Source: Actinomadura rubteroloni
GTDB taxonomy: Bacteria; Actinomycetota; Actinomycetes; Streptosporangiales; Streptosporangiaceae
Direction: 5' to 3'
NCBI RefSeq assembly: GCF_002911665.1
Contig: NZ_MTBP01000002.1
Location: 434,001 to 498,000 of the forward strand
DNA length: 64,000 nt
The notes under the pieces are model-generated. The model ran no database searches. It worked only from the letters and a program-made list of their open reading frames with translations, and was not told the DNA's origin. A program made the translations under genes and the position numbers. Every line of letters begins with the position of its first letter. Position 1 is the first letter of the stretch. This document shows positions 37,439-45,705 of the stretch, one piece after another.

Positions 37439-37572
37439 AGAGGGAGACGGATACCGATCGGGACCCTTGCACCACAAGGCTCGGTAAACGGTGGGTAGTC
37501 ATCGCCATACGTTCCGTAGCCACACGACGAGCGGTCGGTTTCACGCGACGAACGGTCACCCGAACGGACCGT

Positions 37573-39213
37573 TCAGCGCACGACGATGTCGTCGGGCAGA
37601 TGCAGCCGTGCCAGCGCATGGTCGGCACGCGCCGGGACGGCCCGCCGATCCAGCAGCGACACGACGACCATGACCCCGGCGGCCAGCGGCACCAGCACCA
37701 GCGCGGGCTGCTCCACCACCGCGCCGAGCGGCCCCGGCAGCGGGACGCCCGCCAGCGCGACCGTCCCCGCCGCCACCGCCGACCCGCCCCCGACGGCCAG
37801 GCCCGCGCACGCCCCGGCGGACGTGAGGCCCCGCCACCAGATGCCGAGGACGAGCAGCGGGCACAGCGAGCACGCCGACACCGTCAGCGCGACCGTGACC
37901 AGGCTCGCGGTGCCGTGCGGGGCGCCGCGCGCCGTGACGGCGAGCGGCACGGCGAGCGCGGCGACGGCCCCGCCGCGGAACACGAGCGTCCGGCGGGCGG
38001 CGCGGGCCGTCCCGGCGACGGCCGCGACGAGGCCGCACGACGTCGACAGGAACGCCGCGAACGCCCCCGCCGCGACGCAGCCGGTCAGCACCGCGCCCGC
38101 CGCGCCCGGCGCGACCCGGGCGGGCAGCGTGAGGATCACCGCGTCGGTGTCGCCCGACAGCAGGAGTTCAGGCGTGTAGACGCGGCCGAGCACCCCGTAC
38201 AGGGCGGGGAACAGGGAGAACAGCGCGAGCAGGCCGGGCACGAGCGCGGCCGTGCGGCGGGCGGCGCGGCCCCCGGCGTCGGTGTAGAAGCGCATGAGGA
38301 TGTGCGGCAGGCCGACGGTGCCGAGCAGGACGCCGAGCAGCGCCGAGTACGCCGTGTAGAGCGGGTGCGGCGCGCACCGGGCCCGGCCCGCCGGACGCGG
38401 CACCGGGGCGCCCGCCGGGAAGTCCAGCCGCGTCCCGTCGGCGACGGTGTGGGCGCCCGCGCGCAGGACGATCCGGCCGTCCCGGCGGCGCACGCCGTCC
38501 ACGGTTCCGGTCGCGACGACCCGGACGTCGGCCGGGACGAGCACCCGCGCGCCCGTCCTGACGTGCACGGACGTCGCGTGCTCGAAACGCGGCGCGGCGG
38601 GCCGTCCGTCGGCGGCCAGGCGCGGCCCGAGCGCGGCGAACGCGGCGACCGGCAGCGCGACCGCGCCGAACTTCACCCAGAACTGGACGGCCTGGACGGA
38701 CGTGGCCCCCCGCACCGTCCGCGTCAGGGCGAGCCCCAGCGACGTCGCCGCCACGAGCGCCCAGCCCGTCCACTCCGGCGCGCCGGTCAGCACCCGCAGC
38801 GTCAGCCCGGCGCCCTGGAACTGCGGCAGCAGGTAGAACCACCCGACGCAGCACACGCACGCCGACACGAGCCGCCGCACGGCGGGCGACCCGAACCGCC
38901 ACTCGGCGAAGTCGGCCAGCGTGAACGCCCCGGACCGGCGCAGCGGGCCGGCGACGAACGTCAGCAGCAGCACGTACCCGGCGGTGGCCCCCGCGGGAAG
39001 CCACAGCAGGTCGGGGCCGTGCGCGAGGACGAGCCCGGCCGTCCCGAGGAACGCCGCCGCCGACACGTACTCCCCGCTGATCGCCGCCGCGTTCCACAGC
39101 GGCCGGACGGGCCGGGCCGCCAGCCGCACGTCGGCGGTCGGGCGCGGGCCGCCGAGCAGCACCGCCAGGGCGAGCACCGCGACCGGCACCGCGAACGCGG
39201 CGACCGCGATCAC
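37573..39213 (-). CDS. Sodium:solute symporter (acetate/pyruvate-type)
   Basis: A 546-residue SSS-family membrane protein with about 13 membrane segments. Family pieces include the early ISGEYVSAAAFLGTAGLV, GAFTLADFAEWRFGSPAVR, VQAVQFWVKFGAVALPVAAF, GLPHILMRFYTDAGGRAARRT and GAFAAFLSTSCGLVAAVAG. These fit the cation/acetate symporter (ActP/MctC) group. A soluble loop of about 80 residues (near residues 200-285) is longer than usual. It starts with GTG at 39213, ten bases after a DUF485-type gene, a common partner of ActP. A LytS/LytTR pair upstream probably regulates it. Confidence 0.88.
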   Translation of the reverse strand: MIAVAAFAVPVAVLALAVLLGGPRPTADVRLAARPVRPLWNAAAISGEYVSAAAFLGTAGLVLAHGPDLLWLPAGATAGYVLLLTFVAGPLRRSGAFTLADFAEWRFGSPAVRRLVSACVCCVGWFYLLPQFQGAGLTLRVLTGAPEWTGWALVAATSLGLALTRTVRGATSVQAVQFWVKFGAVALPVAAFAALGPRLAADGRPAAPRFEHATSVHVRTGARVLVPADVRVVATGTVDGVRRRDGRIVLRAGAHTVADGTRLDFPAGAPVPRPAGRARCAPHPLYTAYSALLGVLLGTVGLPHILMRFYTDAGGRAARRTAALVPGLLALFSLFPALYGVLGRVYTPELLLSGDTDAVILTLPARVAPGAAGAVLTGCVAAGAFAAFLSTSCGLVAAVAGTARAARRTLVFRGGAVAALAVPLAVTARGAPHGTASLVTVALTVSACSLCPLLVLGIWWRGLTSAGACAGLAVGGGSAVAAGTVALAGVPLPGPLGAVVEQPALVLVPLAAGVMVVVSLLDRRAVPARADHALARLHLPDDIVVR

Positions 39214-39223
39214 GCGCGGCCCG

Positions 39224-39514
39224 TCACCGGCGCGGCGGACGCGGGAACGCGCGCTCGATCCGCTCGGCCCGCCGGAGCTGCCGCGCCGCCGCGAGGATCC
39301 ACACCGGCTGCGCGCCGAGCGCGAGCGGCGCCCACGCCGGGACGGCCCCGCTCCCGAGCGTCCGGACGACCGGCAGCGCCGCCAGCACCGCGACCACCAG
39401 CGCGGCCGTGCCGAGCGCGGACCGGAGCTGCGCGCGGATCAGCGGCCGGGCCAGCGCCGCCGCGTCCGGCCGCGCCGCCGGACGCGCCCGGACCGCCGTC
39501 CGCCGCTCAGCCAT
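39224..39514 (-). CDS. Small membrane protein, DUF485-like symporter partner
   Basis: A 96-residue protein with two predicted membrane helices (LGTAALVVAVLAALPVVRTL and WAPLALGAQPVWILAAARQL) and basic ends. Position directly before an ActP-like symporter and size match the DUF485 (YjcH-like) partner proteins, though sequence identity is low. The ATG at 39514 overlaps the end of the LytTR gene by eight bases. Confidence 0.7.
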   Translation of the reverse strand: MAERRTAVRARPAARPDAAALARPLIRAQLRSALGTAALVVAVLAALPVVRTLGSGAVPAWAPLALGAQPVWILAAARQLRRAERIERAFPRPPRR

Positions 39515-40274
39515 CCAGATCACCGGCGGGCTCGGCGGTGCGGAACCCGCGCACGAGCAGGTCGCGGACCTGGCGGGTGTGGCGGCGGCTGACCGGCAGC
39601 AGTTCGTCCCCGACCTGCACGAGCGCCCGGCCGCCGTCGAACCGCAGCTCGGTGATGTGCGCGGACGACACCAGCGTGCTGCGGTGGATGCGCACGAACC
39701 CGGCCTCCTCCCAGCGGCGCTCCAGCGACGCCAGCGGCATCCGCACGAGGTAGTGCGCCCCGGCGGTGTGAAGGCGCACGTAGTCGCCGTGCGCGACGAC
39801 GTGCGTGACGGTCTTGCGGGGCACCAGGCGCGTCCGGCCGCCGAGGTCGACCGGGATCAGCTCGTCGTCGTCCTCGCCCGGCGGCCCGTCCGCGGCGCCG
39901 ACCGCGTCGGCGACCCGCCGCACCGCCTCGGCCAGCCGCTCCGGCCGGACGGGCTTGAGCAGGTAGTCCACCGCGCCGAGTTCGTAGGCGGTGACGGCGA
40001 AGTCGTCGTGCGCGGTCACGAACACGACCTTCGGCGGGTCGGCGAACCCGGTGAGCAGGCGGCTGAAGTCCAGCCCGTCCAGGCCCGGCATCCGGACGTC
40101 GAGGAACACCGCGTCCAGCCGCTCCCCCGCCGCGAGCATCCGGCTGAGCCCGCGCAGCGCCGCCGCCGCCTCGCTCGCCCCGGTGACGTCGCCGACGCGC
40201 GGGTCGTCGCGGAGCAGGTACGTCAGCTCCTCCAGAGCGGGGACCTCGTCGTCGACGGCCAGGACGCGCAGCAT
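39507..40274 (-). CDS. LytTR-family response regulator
   Basis: A 255-residue protein with a receiver domain (RVLAVDDEVPALEELTYLL, phospho-acceptor Asp in DAVFLDVRMPGLDG, VVFVTAHDDFAVTAYELGAVDYLLKPV). A C-terminal LytTR DNA-binding domain follows (VVAHGDYVRLHTAGAHYLVRMPLASLERRW, FVRIHRSTLVSSAHI, LPVSRRH). The ATG at 40274 is used rather than one five codons earlier. It follows its sensor kinase gene and precedes the transporter genes, matching LytS/LytTR pairs that induce carboxylate (pyruvate-type) uptake. Confidence 0.92.
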   Translation of the reverse strand: MLRVLAVDDEVPALEELTYLLRDDPRVGDVTGASEAAAALRGLSRMLAAGERLDAVFLDVRMPGLDGLDFSRLLTGFADPPKVVFVTAHDDFAVTAYELGAVDYLLKPVRPERLAEAVRRVADAVGAADGPPGEDDDELIPVDLGGRTRLVPRKTVTHVVAHGDYVRLHTAGAHYLVRMPLASLERRWEEAGFVRIHRSTLVSSAHITELRFDGGRALVQVGDELLPVSRRHTRQVRDLLVRGFRTAEPAGDLDG

Positions 40275-40340
40275 GGGAAGAGATTGCACCGATCACGTTC
40301 CGTTCGCAATCGGTTCCACCACGTAAGCGGTCGGATCGCC

Positions 40341-41603
40341 TCAGCCGGGAAAGATCGCCGGGCGGAACTTCGGCACGCGCAGCCGCACCCGCGTGCCCGC
40401 GCCCCGGGCCGTCTCGACGACGAGACCGTACTCGTCGCCGTAGACCTGGCGGAGCCGCTCGTCCACGTTCGCGAGGCCGATGCCGCCCCCGCCGCCGCGC
40501 TCGCGCGTCCCGCCGGCGAGGATCTCGCGAAGCCGTCCCGGCTCCATGCCGACGCCGTCGTCCTCGACCGTGATCGCGGCCTCCGACCCGGCGTCGCGGG
40601 CGACGATCTCGATGTGGACGGCCCCGGACGCCCCGTGCATCCCGTGCCGGATCGCGTTCTCCACCAGCGGTTGCAGCGACAGGAACGGCACCTCCACCGG
40701 CAGCACCTCCGGCGCGACCTCGACCGTGAAGTGCAGCCGCTCCCCGAACCGCGCCCGCTCCAGCAGCAGGTACCGGTCGATGGAGCGCAGTTCGTCGGCC
40801 AGCGTCGTGAAGTCGCGCGGGTTGCGGAACGAGTAGCGGGCGAAGTCGGCGAAGTCCACCAGCAGCTCGCGCGCCCGCTCGGGATCGGTCCGGACGAACG
40901 AGGCGATCGTCGTCAGCGAGTTGTAGACGAAGTGCGGCGAGATCTGCGCCCGCAGCGCCCGCATCTCGGCCTCGGCGGCGCGCGTCCGCGCGAGGTCGAG
41001 GTCGGCGAGTTCGAGCTGGTTGCCGAGCCAGCGCGCGACCTCGCCGACGGCCCGCACCCGGCCGGGCGCCGCCGTCCGGCCGTAGACGGCGAGCGCGCCC
41101 GCGACCCGGCCGTCCACCGCGATCGGGGCGATGACGCCGACGCGGATCCGGCAGAGCGGGACGTCGCAGTCCAGCGCCTCGGGCGGCAGGACGCGCGGCC
41201 GGCCCGACCCGAGCACCGGCAGCGCGTCCGCCAAGGCCTCGCCCGCGTGCAGGTGGGCGCCCGTGCCGTCCCAGACCAGCAGCCGTCCGCCGTCCGGGCC
41301 GCCGCCGTCGCCGTCGTCGGGCTCGGCGTCGCCGTCGGGCCGCGCGCCGACGATCGCGACGGCTTCTGCGCCGAGCAGGTGCCGCAGCGGCCGGGCGGCC
41401 CGCCGCGCCGACGCCCGGGTCAGCCCGGCGCGCAGCGGCGGCGCGGCGCGCAGCAGCGTGTGCAGCGCGGCGGCGGTGGCGTCGTCGGGCGCCGGGACGG
41501 GGGGCCTGCGGGCGGTCCGGCGCAGCGCGCACCGGCCGAGCGCGCCGCCGCCGAGCAGCGCGGCGCCGTACCCGGCGAAGTCGAGGACGGACGGTGCGAC
41601 CAT
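40341..41603 (-). CDS. LytS-type sensor histidine kinase
   Basis: A 420-residue kinase with one N-terminal hydrophobic segment (FAGYGAALLGGGALG), a GAF-like sensing region (about residues 45-205), the LytS phospho-acceptor box RAQISPHFVYNSLTTIASFV, and a C-terminal ATPase domain (VENAIRHGMHG, VEDDGVGMEPGRL, GIGLANVDERLRQVYG). The start is uncertain: GTG at 41624 adds seven residues. It is paired with the LytTR regulator 66 bases downstream. Confidence 0.9.
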   Translation of the reverse strand: MVAPSVLDFAGYGAALLGGGALGRCALRRTARRPPVPAPDDATAAALHTLLRAAPPLRAGLTRASARRAARPLRHLLGAEAVAIVGARPDGDAEPDDGDGGGPDGGRLLVWDGTGAHLHAGEALADALPVLGSGRPRVLPPEALDCDVPLCRIRVGVIAPIAVDGRVAGALAVYGRTAAPGRVRAVGEVARWLGNQLELADLDLARTRAAEAEMRALRAQISPHFVYNSLTTIASFVRTDPERARELLVDFADFARYSFRNPRDFTTLADELRSIDRYLLLERARFGERLHFTVEVAPEVLPVEVPFLSLQPLVENAIRHGMHGASGAVHIEIVARDAGSEAAITVEDDGVGMEPGRLREILAGGTRERGGGGGIGLANVDERLRQVYGDEYGLVVETARGAGTRVRLRVPKFRPAIFPG

Positions 41604-41663
41604 GAGGACCGACCGTAACCCCACCGGACCCGGCTTCGCAGGCGATCTCGCCGCGCACCGGGC

Positions 41664-42353
41664 TCAGGGCGGCGGAGAGTCGCCCGGATCCTCCTGGTAG
41701 GAGTAGCGCTGCTCAGCCCACGGGTCGCCGACGTTGTGGTACCCGCGCTCCTCCCAGAAGCCGCGCCGGTCCCCGATCATGTACTCGACGGCGCGCACCC
41801 ACTTGACGCTCTTCCACGCGTACAGGCGCGGCACGACGAGCCGGACCGGGAAGCCGTGGTCGGCGGTCAGCCGCTCCCCGTCGCGGTGGGTGGCGAGCAG
41901 CGTGCCCGCGTCGAGGAAGTCGCTCATGCGGACGTTGGCGCTGTAGCCGTACTCCGCCCACACCATGACGTGCGTGACGTCCGGGTGCGGGGGCGCCATC
42001 TCGGCGAGCGCGGTGCCCGGGATCCCGTCCCAGCGGTTGTCGGGGATCGTGAACTTGGTGACGCAGTGGAAGTCGGCGACGACGGTCGTGCGCGGCAGGG
42101 CGTCGAACTGCTCCCACGTCCAGGCGTACTGCCCGCCGGTCGCGGTGGCGCCGAAGACCCGCAGGTCCCAGACGTCCGGCCGGAACTTCGGCACCGGGCC
42201 GTAGTGCAGGACGGGAAAGCCGCGCGGGACGTACTGGCCGGGCGGAAGCCGTTCGGGCTCGCCGCCGGACCCGTCGCTCGGTCCGTCGCTGGAGGGCTCA
42301 TCGGAGGGCGCCATGTCGCGCGCCATCCTGCCATCCGGGGTGAGCTGAGCCAT
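41664..42353 (-). CDS. Molybdopterin sulfite-oxidase-like oxidoreductase (YedY/MsrP-type)
   Basis: A 229-residue protein with the sulfite oxidase catalytic core: WTWEQFDALPRTTVVADFHCVTKFT carries the Cys that binds molybdenum, followed by WAEYGYSANVRMSDF and TADHGFPVRLVVPRLYAWKSVKWVRAVEYM. There is no Tat signal, so it is likely cytoplasmic, unlike periplasmic MsrP. The physiological substrate is unknown. The ATG at 42353 gives an acidic N-terminal tail; internal ATGs at 42326 and 42314 are possible starts. Confidence 0.88.
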   Translation of the reverse strand: MAQLTPDGRMARDMAPSDEPSSDGPSDGSGGEPERLPPGQYVPRGFPVLHYGPVPKFRPDVWDLRVFGATATGGQYAWTWEQFDALPRTTVVADFHCVTKFTIPDNRWDGIPGTALAEMAPPHPDVTHVMVWAEYGYSANVRMSDFLDAGTLLATHRDGERLTADHGFPVRLVVPRLYAWKSVKWVRAVEYMIGDRRGFWEERGYHNVGDPWAEQRYSYQEDPGDSPPP

Positions 42354-42403
42354 ATTCGGCCCCCGGTCCCCCGGTCCCTTCGTGATCGGCTACGCTGAGC
42401 CGC

Positions 42404-42472
42404 ATGCGCGACGTGAGCTATTTCTTTTGGTACGACCGGTCCGGAGGGCTGGTCTGCCAGACGTCGCGCTGA
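42404..42472 (+). CDS. Aromatic leader peptide of aroF attenuator
   Basis: A 22-codon frame whose codons 6-10 read Tyr-Phe-Phe-Trp-Tyr, all aromatic amino acids made by the pathway that aroF begins. A TACGCT -10 ends seven bases before the ATG, so the transcript is probably leaderless. Bases 42450-42456 pair with 42473-42479 right after the stop, and a strong terminator follows. Stalling of ribosomes at the aromatic codons would switch the fold and allow read-through to aroF. Confidence 0.85.
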   Translation: MRDVSYFFWYDRSGGLVCQTSR

Positions 42473-42484
42473 CAGACCACCAGG

Positions 42485-42518
42485 CGAGAGCCCCGGGCCA
42501 CGCGGCCCGGGGCTCTCG
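42485..42518 (+). terminator. Attenuator hairpin before aroF
   Basis: Perfect 15-pair stem (CGAGAGCCCCGGGCC with its complement) around ACGC, 12 bases after the leader peptide stop. It lies 72 bases before aroF and is the expected terminator arm of the attenuator. Confidence 0.85.
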
Positions 42519-42590
42519 TCGTTCCGGGACCGCCCCCCGGCACCCACCCCGCGCCCGCCGCACCGGCGTGCGCAGAGAAGAGGAACCAGC

Positions 42591-43631
42591 ATGGTCGTCG
42601 TCATGGCCCCGGGGGCCACCGAGGCAGACATCCAGGGCGTCGTCGCGCTCGTCGAGCGGGCGGGCGGGGACGCCTTCGTCAGCCGGGGCGTGGAACGCAC
42701 CATCGTCGGGCTGGTCGGTGACGTGACCCGGTTCGGCACGCTCAACCTGCGCGGCCAGCGCGGCGTCGCCGACGTCGTCCGGATCTCCGCGCCGTACAAG
42801 CTGGTCAGCCGCGAGCACCACGCCGAGCGGACGGTCGTGCGGGTGGGCGGCGTCCCGATCGGCCCCGGCACGATGACGCTGATCGCCGGCCCGTGCGCGG
42901 TCGAGACGCCCGAGCAGACCCTGGCCGCCGCGCAGATGGCGCAGGCGGCGGGCGCGACGCTGCTGCGCGGCGGCGCGTTCAAGCCCCGGACGTCGCCGTA
43001 CGCGTTCCAGGGCCTCGGCGCGGCCGGGCTGAAGATCCTCGCCGACGTCCGCGCCGAGACCGGGATGCCGGTGGTGACCGAGGTCGTGGACGCCGCGGAC
43101 GTCGAACTCGTCGCGTCCTACGCCGACATGCTCCAGATCGGCACCCGCAACGCGCAGAACTTCGCGCTGCTCCAGGCGGCGGGCGAGTCCGGCAAGCCGG
43201 TCATGCTGAAGCGCGGGATGAACGGCACGATCGAGGAGTGGCTGATGGCCGCCGAGTACGTCGCGCAGCGCGGCAACCTCGACATCGTCCTGTGCGAGCG
43301 CGGCATCCGGACGTTCGAGAAGGCCACCCGCAACACCCTCGACATCTCCGCCGTCCCGGTCGCGCAGCGGCTCGGGCACCTGCCGGTGATCGTGGACCCG
43401 TCGCACTCGGGCGGCAGCCGCGACCTCGTGCTCCCGCTGACCCGGGCGGCCATCGCGGTCGGCGCGGACGGCGTGATCATCGACGTCCACCCGCACCCGG
43501 AGACCGCGCTGTGCGACGGCCCGCAGGCCCTCGTGAACGGCGACCTGCGCGAGCTGGCCAAGCTCGTGCGGACGCTGCCGCCCGTCGTCGGCCGCACGCT
43601 GACGACCGCCCCGGACGCCGTCCCGGCCTGA
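42591..43631 (+). CDS. aroF: 3-deoxy-7-phosphoheptulonate (DAHP) synthase, KdsA-like type I
   Basis: First step of aromatic amino acid synthesis. The 346-residue product has a ferredoxin-like N-terminal domain (about residues 1-75, VVVMAPGATEADIQGVV) and a TIM barrel with LIAGPCAVETPEQTL, LLRGGAFKPRTSPYAFQG, MLQIGTRNAQNFALL, VMLKRGMNGTIEEWLMAAEY and VIVDPSHSGGSRDLV. The N-terminal domain usually carries feedback inhibition. Expression is likely governed by the leader peptide attenuator just upstream. Confidence 0.94.
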   Translation: MVVVMAPGATEADIQGVVALVERAGGDAFVSRGVERTIVGLVGDVTRFGTLNLRGQRGVADVVRISAPYKLVSREHHAERTVVRVGGVPIGPGTMTLIAGPCAVETPEQTLAAAQMAQAAGATLLRGGAFKPRTSPYAFQGLGAAGLKILADVRAETGMPVVTEVVDAADVELVASYADMLQIGTRNAQNFALLQAAGESGKPVMLKRGMNGTIEEWLMAAEYVAQRGNLDIVLCERGIRTFEKATRNTLDISAVPVAQRLGHLPVIVDPSHSGGSRDLVLPLTRAAIAVGADGVIIDVHPHPETALCDGPQALVNGDLRELAKLVRTLPPVVGRTLTTAPDAVPA

Positions 43632-43638
43632 CGCGCCG

Positions 43639-43669
43639 CCGCGCCGCGCCGACCACCGGCGCGGCGCGG
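43639..43669 (+). terminator. Terminator after aroF
   Basis: CCGCGCCGCGCCG and its complement form a perfect 13-pair stem around ACCAC, seven bases after the aroF stop. The next promoter -10 (TATCGT at 43671) begins right after it, isolating aroF from the exporter unit. Confidence 0.75.
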
Positions 43670-43682
43670 GTATCGTCGGGGC

Positions 43683-43724
43683 ATGGCCTACTGGACTCCG
43701 AACTGCGGACCGCCGGACTCCTGA
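43683..43724 (+). CDS. Putative 13-residue leader peptide before the EamA exporter
   Basis: An open frame MAYWTPNCGPPDS with Tyr-Trp at positions 3-4 starts six bases after a TATCGT -10, the same leaderless layout as the aroF leader. Bases GGACCGC and GCGGTCC further on can pair. The downstream gene is a DMT exporter, so this may be a sensing leader. The regulatory logic is inferred; direct evidence is only the layout. Confidence 0.5.
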   Translation: MAYWTPNCGPPDS

Positions 43725-43846
43725 TCCGGGGTGCGGTCCCCTCGGCCTCGCGCGGTCCCGCGCCGACGGCCCTTCGAGTCCTGCTCTGAGACCCGCCCCG
43801 GACACGGATCACCCTTCCGATTCGAGTCCAGGAGTCAGGTCTCCAC

Positions 43847-44770
43847 ATGTCCCAAAGCACGTCCGCGCTGCCCCGAGGCACCGCCGAAATCCTGCTCGCC
43901 GCCTGCCTGTGGGGCACGGCCGGGCCGGTGTCCACGCTCGCGCCCGCCGCCACCTCGCCGGTCGCGGTGTCGTCCCTGCGGGTCGCGCTCGGCGGGCTGG
44001 TGCTGCTCGCCGTCGCCGCCACCGGCTCGCGCCGCGCCGCGCTCGGCGCCCTGCTGCGCCGGGGCGGGCGGACCCGGGCGACGCTCGTCCTCGGCGTCCT
44101 GTGCACCGCCGGGTACCAGACCGCCTACTACACCGCCGTCGGACGGACCGGCGTCGCCGTCGCGACCGTCGTCGCGGTCGGCAGCGCCCCCGCGTTCGCG
44201 GGCCTGTTCCAGCGGCACGGGCTGACGGGCCGCTGGTACGCGTCCACGGCGGGCGCCGTCGCGGGCTGCGCGCTGCTCGTCGGCGCGGGCGCCGGGGCGG
44301 GCGCCGAGCCGGGCGGAGTCGCGCTCGCGCTGCTGTGCGGGCTCGTCTACGCCGGCTACACGACGATCATCAGCCGCCTGGTCGGGGCGGGCGCCGACGG
44401 CCGGTCGGTGACCGGCGTGCTGTTCGGCGGCGCGGCGCTCGTCCTGCTGCCCGCGCTCGCCGTGCAGCGCCCGGCGTGGCTGTTGTCGGGGACGGGCCTG
44501 GCGATCACCGCGTACCTGTCGCTGATCACGATCGCCGTCGCGTACACGCTGTTCGCGCGGGGCCTGCGCGGCACCCCGGCCGCCGCGGCGACGACGCTGA
44601 CGCTCGCCGAGCCGGCCGTCGCGGCGCTGCTCGGCGTCGCCGTCCTCGGCGAACGGCTCGGCGGGCTCGCGCTCGCCGGGCTGGCGCTGCTCGCAGCGGG
44701 CCTGGTTGTGCTGGTGGTACCCGTCCGGCGCCGGCGCGACGATGGCCGAATCCGCCCGGAATTGGTCTGA
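43847..44770 (+). CDS. EamA (DMT) family exporter
   Basis: A 307-residue membrane protein with about ten helices in two EamA repeats (ILLAACLWGTAGPVSTLAPAATSP at the N terminus, VALALLCGLVYAGYTTIISRLV in the second half). The second repeat ends GLALAGLALLAAGLVVLVVPV. The family exports amino acids and other metabolites. Its place after a Tyr/Trp-coding leader peptide and aroF suggests an aromatic or related amino acid, but no substrate can be proved from the sequence. Confidence 0.88.
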   Translation: MSQSTSALPRGTAEILLAACLWGTAGPVSTLAPAATSPVAVSSLRVALGGLVLLAVAATGSRRAALGALLRRGGRTRATLVLGVLCTAGYQTAYYTAVGRTGVAVATVVAVGSAPAFAGLFQRHGLTGRWYASTAGAVAGCALLVGAGAGAGAEPGGVALALLCGLVYAGYTTIISRLVGAGADGRSVTGVLFGGAALVLLPALAVQRPAWLLSGTGLAITAYLSLITIAVAYTLFARGLRGTPAAAATTLTLAEPAVAALLGVAVLGERLGGLALAGLALLAAGLVVLVVPVRRRRDDGRIRPELV

Positions 44771-44811
44771 ACCACTCGCCAAACCCGCGCCCGGCGGGGA
44801 TGATGCTCGGC

Positions 44812-45705
44812 ATGACCACAGGCGACGGCGACGCCGGCGGCAGGCTGTTCCCCGACGACCTCGACCGCCTCGATCCCGTCGCGGCGGTGCGGTTCGCCGA
44901 CGCGTGCCGGGCCGCCGTCGCCTACCCGGACCTGGTCGCCGTCGGGCCGCTGTTCGCGCCCGCCGAGCGGACCGGGGACGGGTGGCGCGTCGTCGGCGCG
45001 TGCGACCCGCTGCCCGGCGGCGCCCGCGAACTGCTCGCCGACGTCCTCGCCGACCGCGCCGCGCTCCTCGGGCTCAGCTACGAGGAGGCGACCGCGTACC
45101 TGGCGGCGGCCCGCCACCTGCGCACGGCGCCGGACGACGAGATCGGCGCGGCGGGGTCGCGGTTCCGGGTCGTCCGGGTGGAGCAGTTCGTCCGGACCGG
45201 CCCGGACGGCCCCGAACCGCCCCGGCCGAGCGACCCCGACCCGCGTCCGGAGGTGTTCCCGGTGCCGCCCGCGCGGCCGTGGGACGTGCTGCGCGACGAC
45301 CCCGGCGCCGACGACCTGCGCGGCCCGCTGCTCGCCGCGCTGACGCGGGCGGGCCGCGAGCCGTCCCGGGCGTACCGGACGCCGGTCGCGCTGGGCCCGA
45401 TGTTCACCGTCGCCGAGCGCCGCGCGGACCGCTGGCACCCGAGCGGACGCCTGCACGACCTGCCCGGCCGGGCGCGGGCGGCCCTCGCGACGTACTTCCG
45501 GCACGTCGTCCCGGCGATTGAGGCGCCCGACCCGACCGCGCGCGCCGAGTACGCCTACGCCGCCGCGCTGCTGGACGACGGCAGCCGCCGCAACGGCATC
45601 GAGGCCGCCGGGCGGCGGTTCCGGATCGTCCGGATCGAACGGGTCGCGCTGGCGGGGCCCGACGGCCCCGAACCGCCGCGACCGGCCGACTCCCGGATGC
45701 GCTAG
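44812..45705 (+). CDS. DUF5954-like protein with an internal duplication
   Basis: A 297-residue acidic protein resembling actinobacterial DUF5954. The two halves repeat: VAVGPLFAPAERTGDGWRVVG with FRVVRVEQFVRTGPDGPEPPRPSDPD in the first, and VALGPMFTVAERRADRWHPSG with FRIVRIERVALAGPDGPEPPRPADS in the second. No catalytic motif is evident. The ATG at 44812 is chosen; ATGs at 44800 and 44803 are alternatives. Its stop overlaps the thiI stop region on the opposite strand by four bases. Confidence 0.7.
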   Translation: MTTGDGDAGGRLFPDDLDRLDPVAAVRFADACRAAVAYPDLVAVGPLFAPAERTGDGWRVVGACDPLPGGARELLADVLADRAALLGLSYEEATAYLAAARHLRTAPDDEIGAAGSRFRVVRVEQFVRTGPDGPEPPRPSDPDPRPEVFPVPPARPWDVLRDDPGADDLRGPLLAALTRAGREPSRAYRTPVALGPMFTVAERRADRWHPSGRLHDLPGRARAALATYFRHVVPAIEAPDPTARAEYAYAAALLDDGSRRNGIEAAGRRFRIVRIERVALAGPDGPEPPRPADSRMR

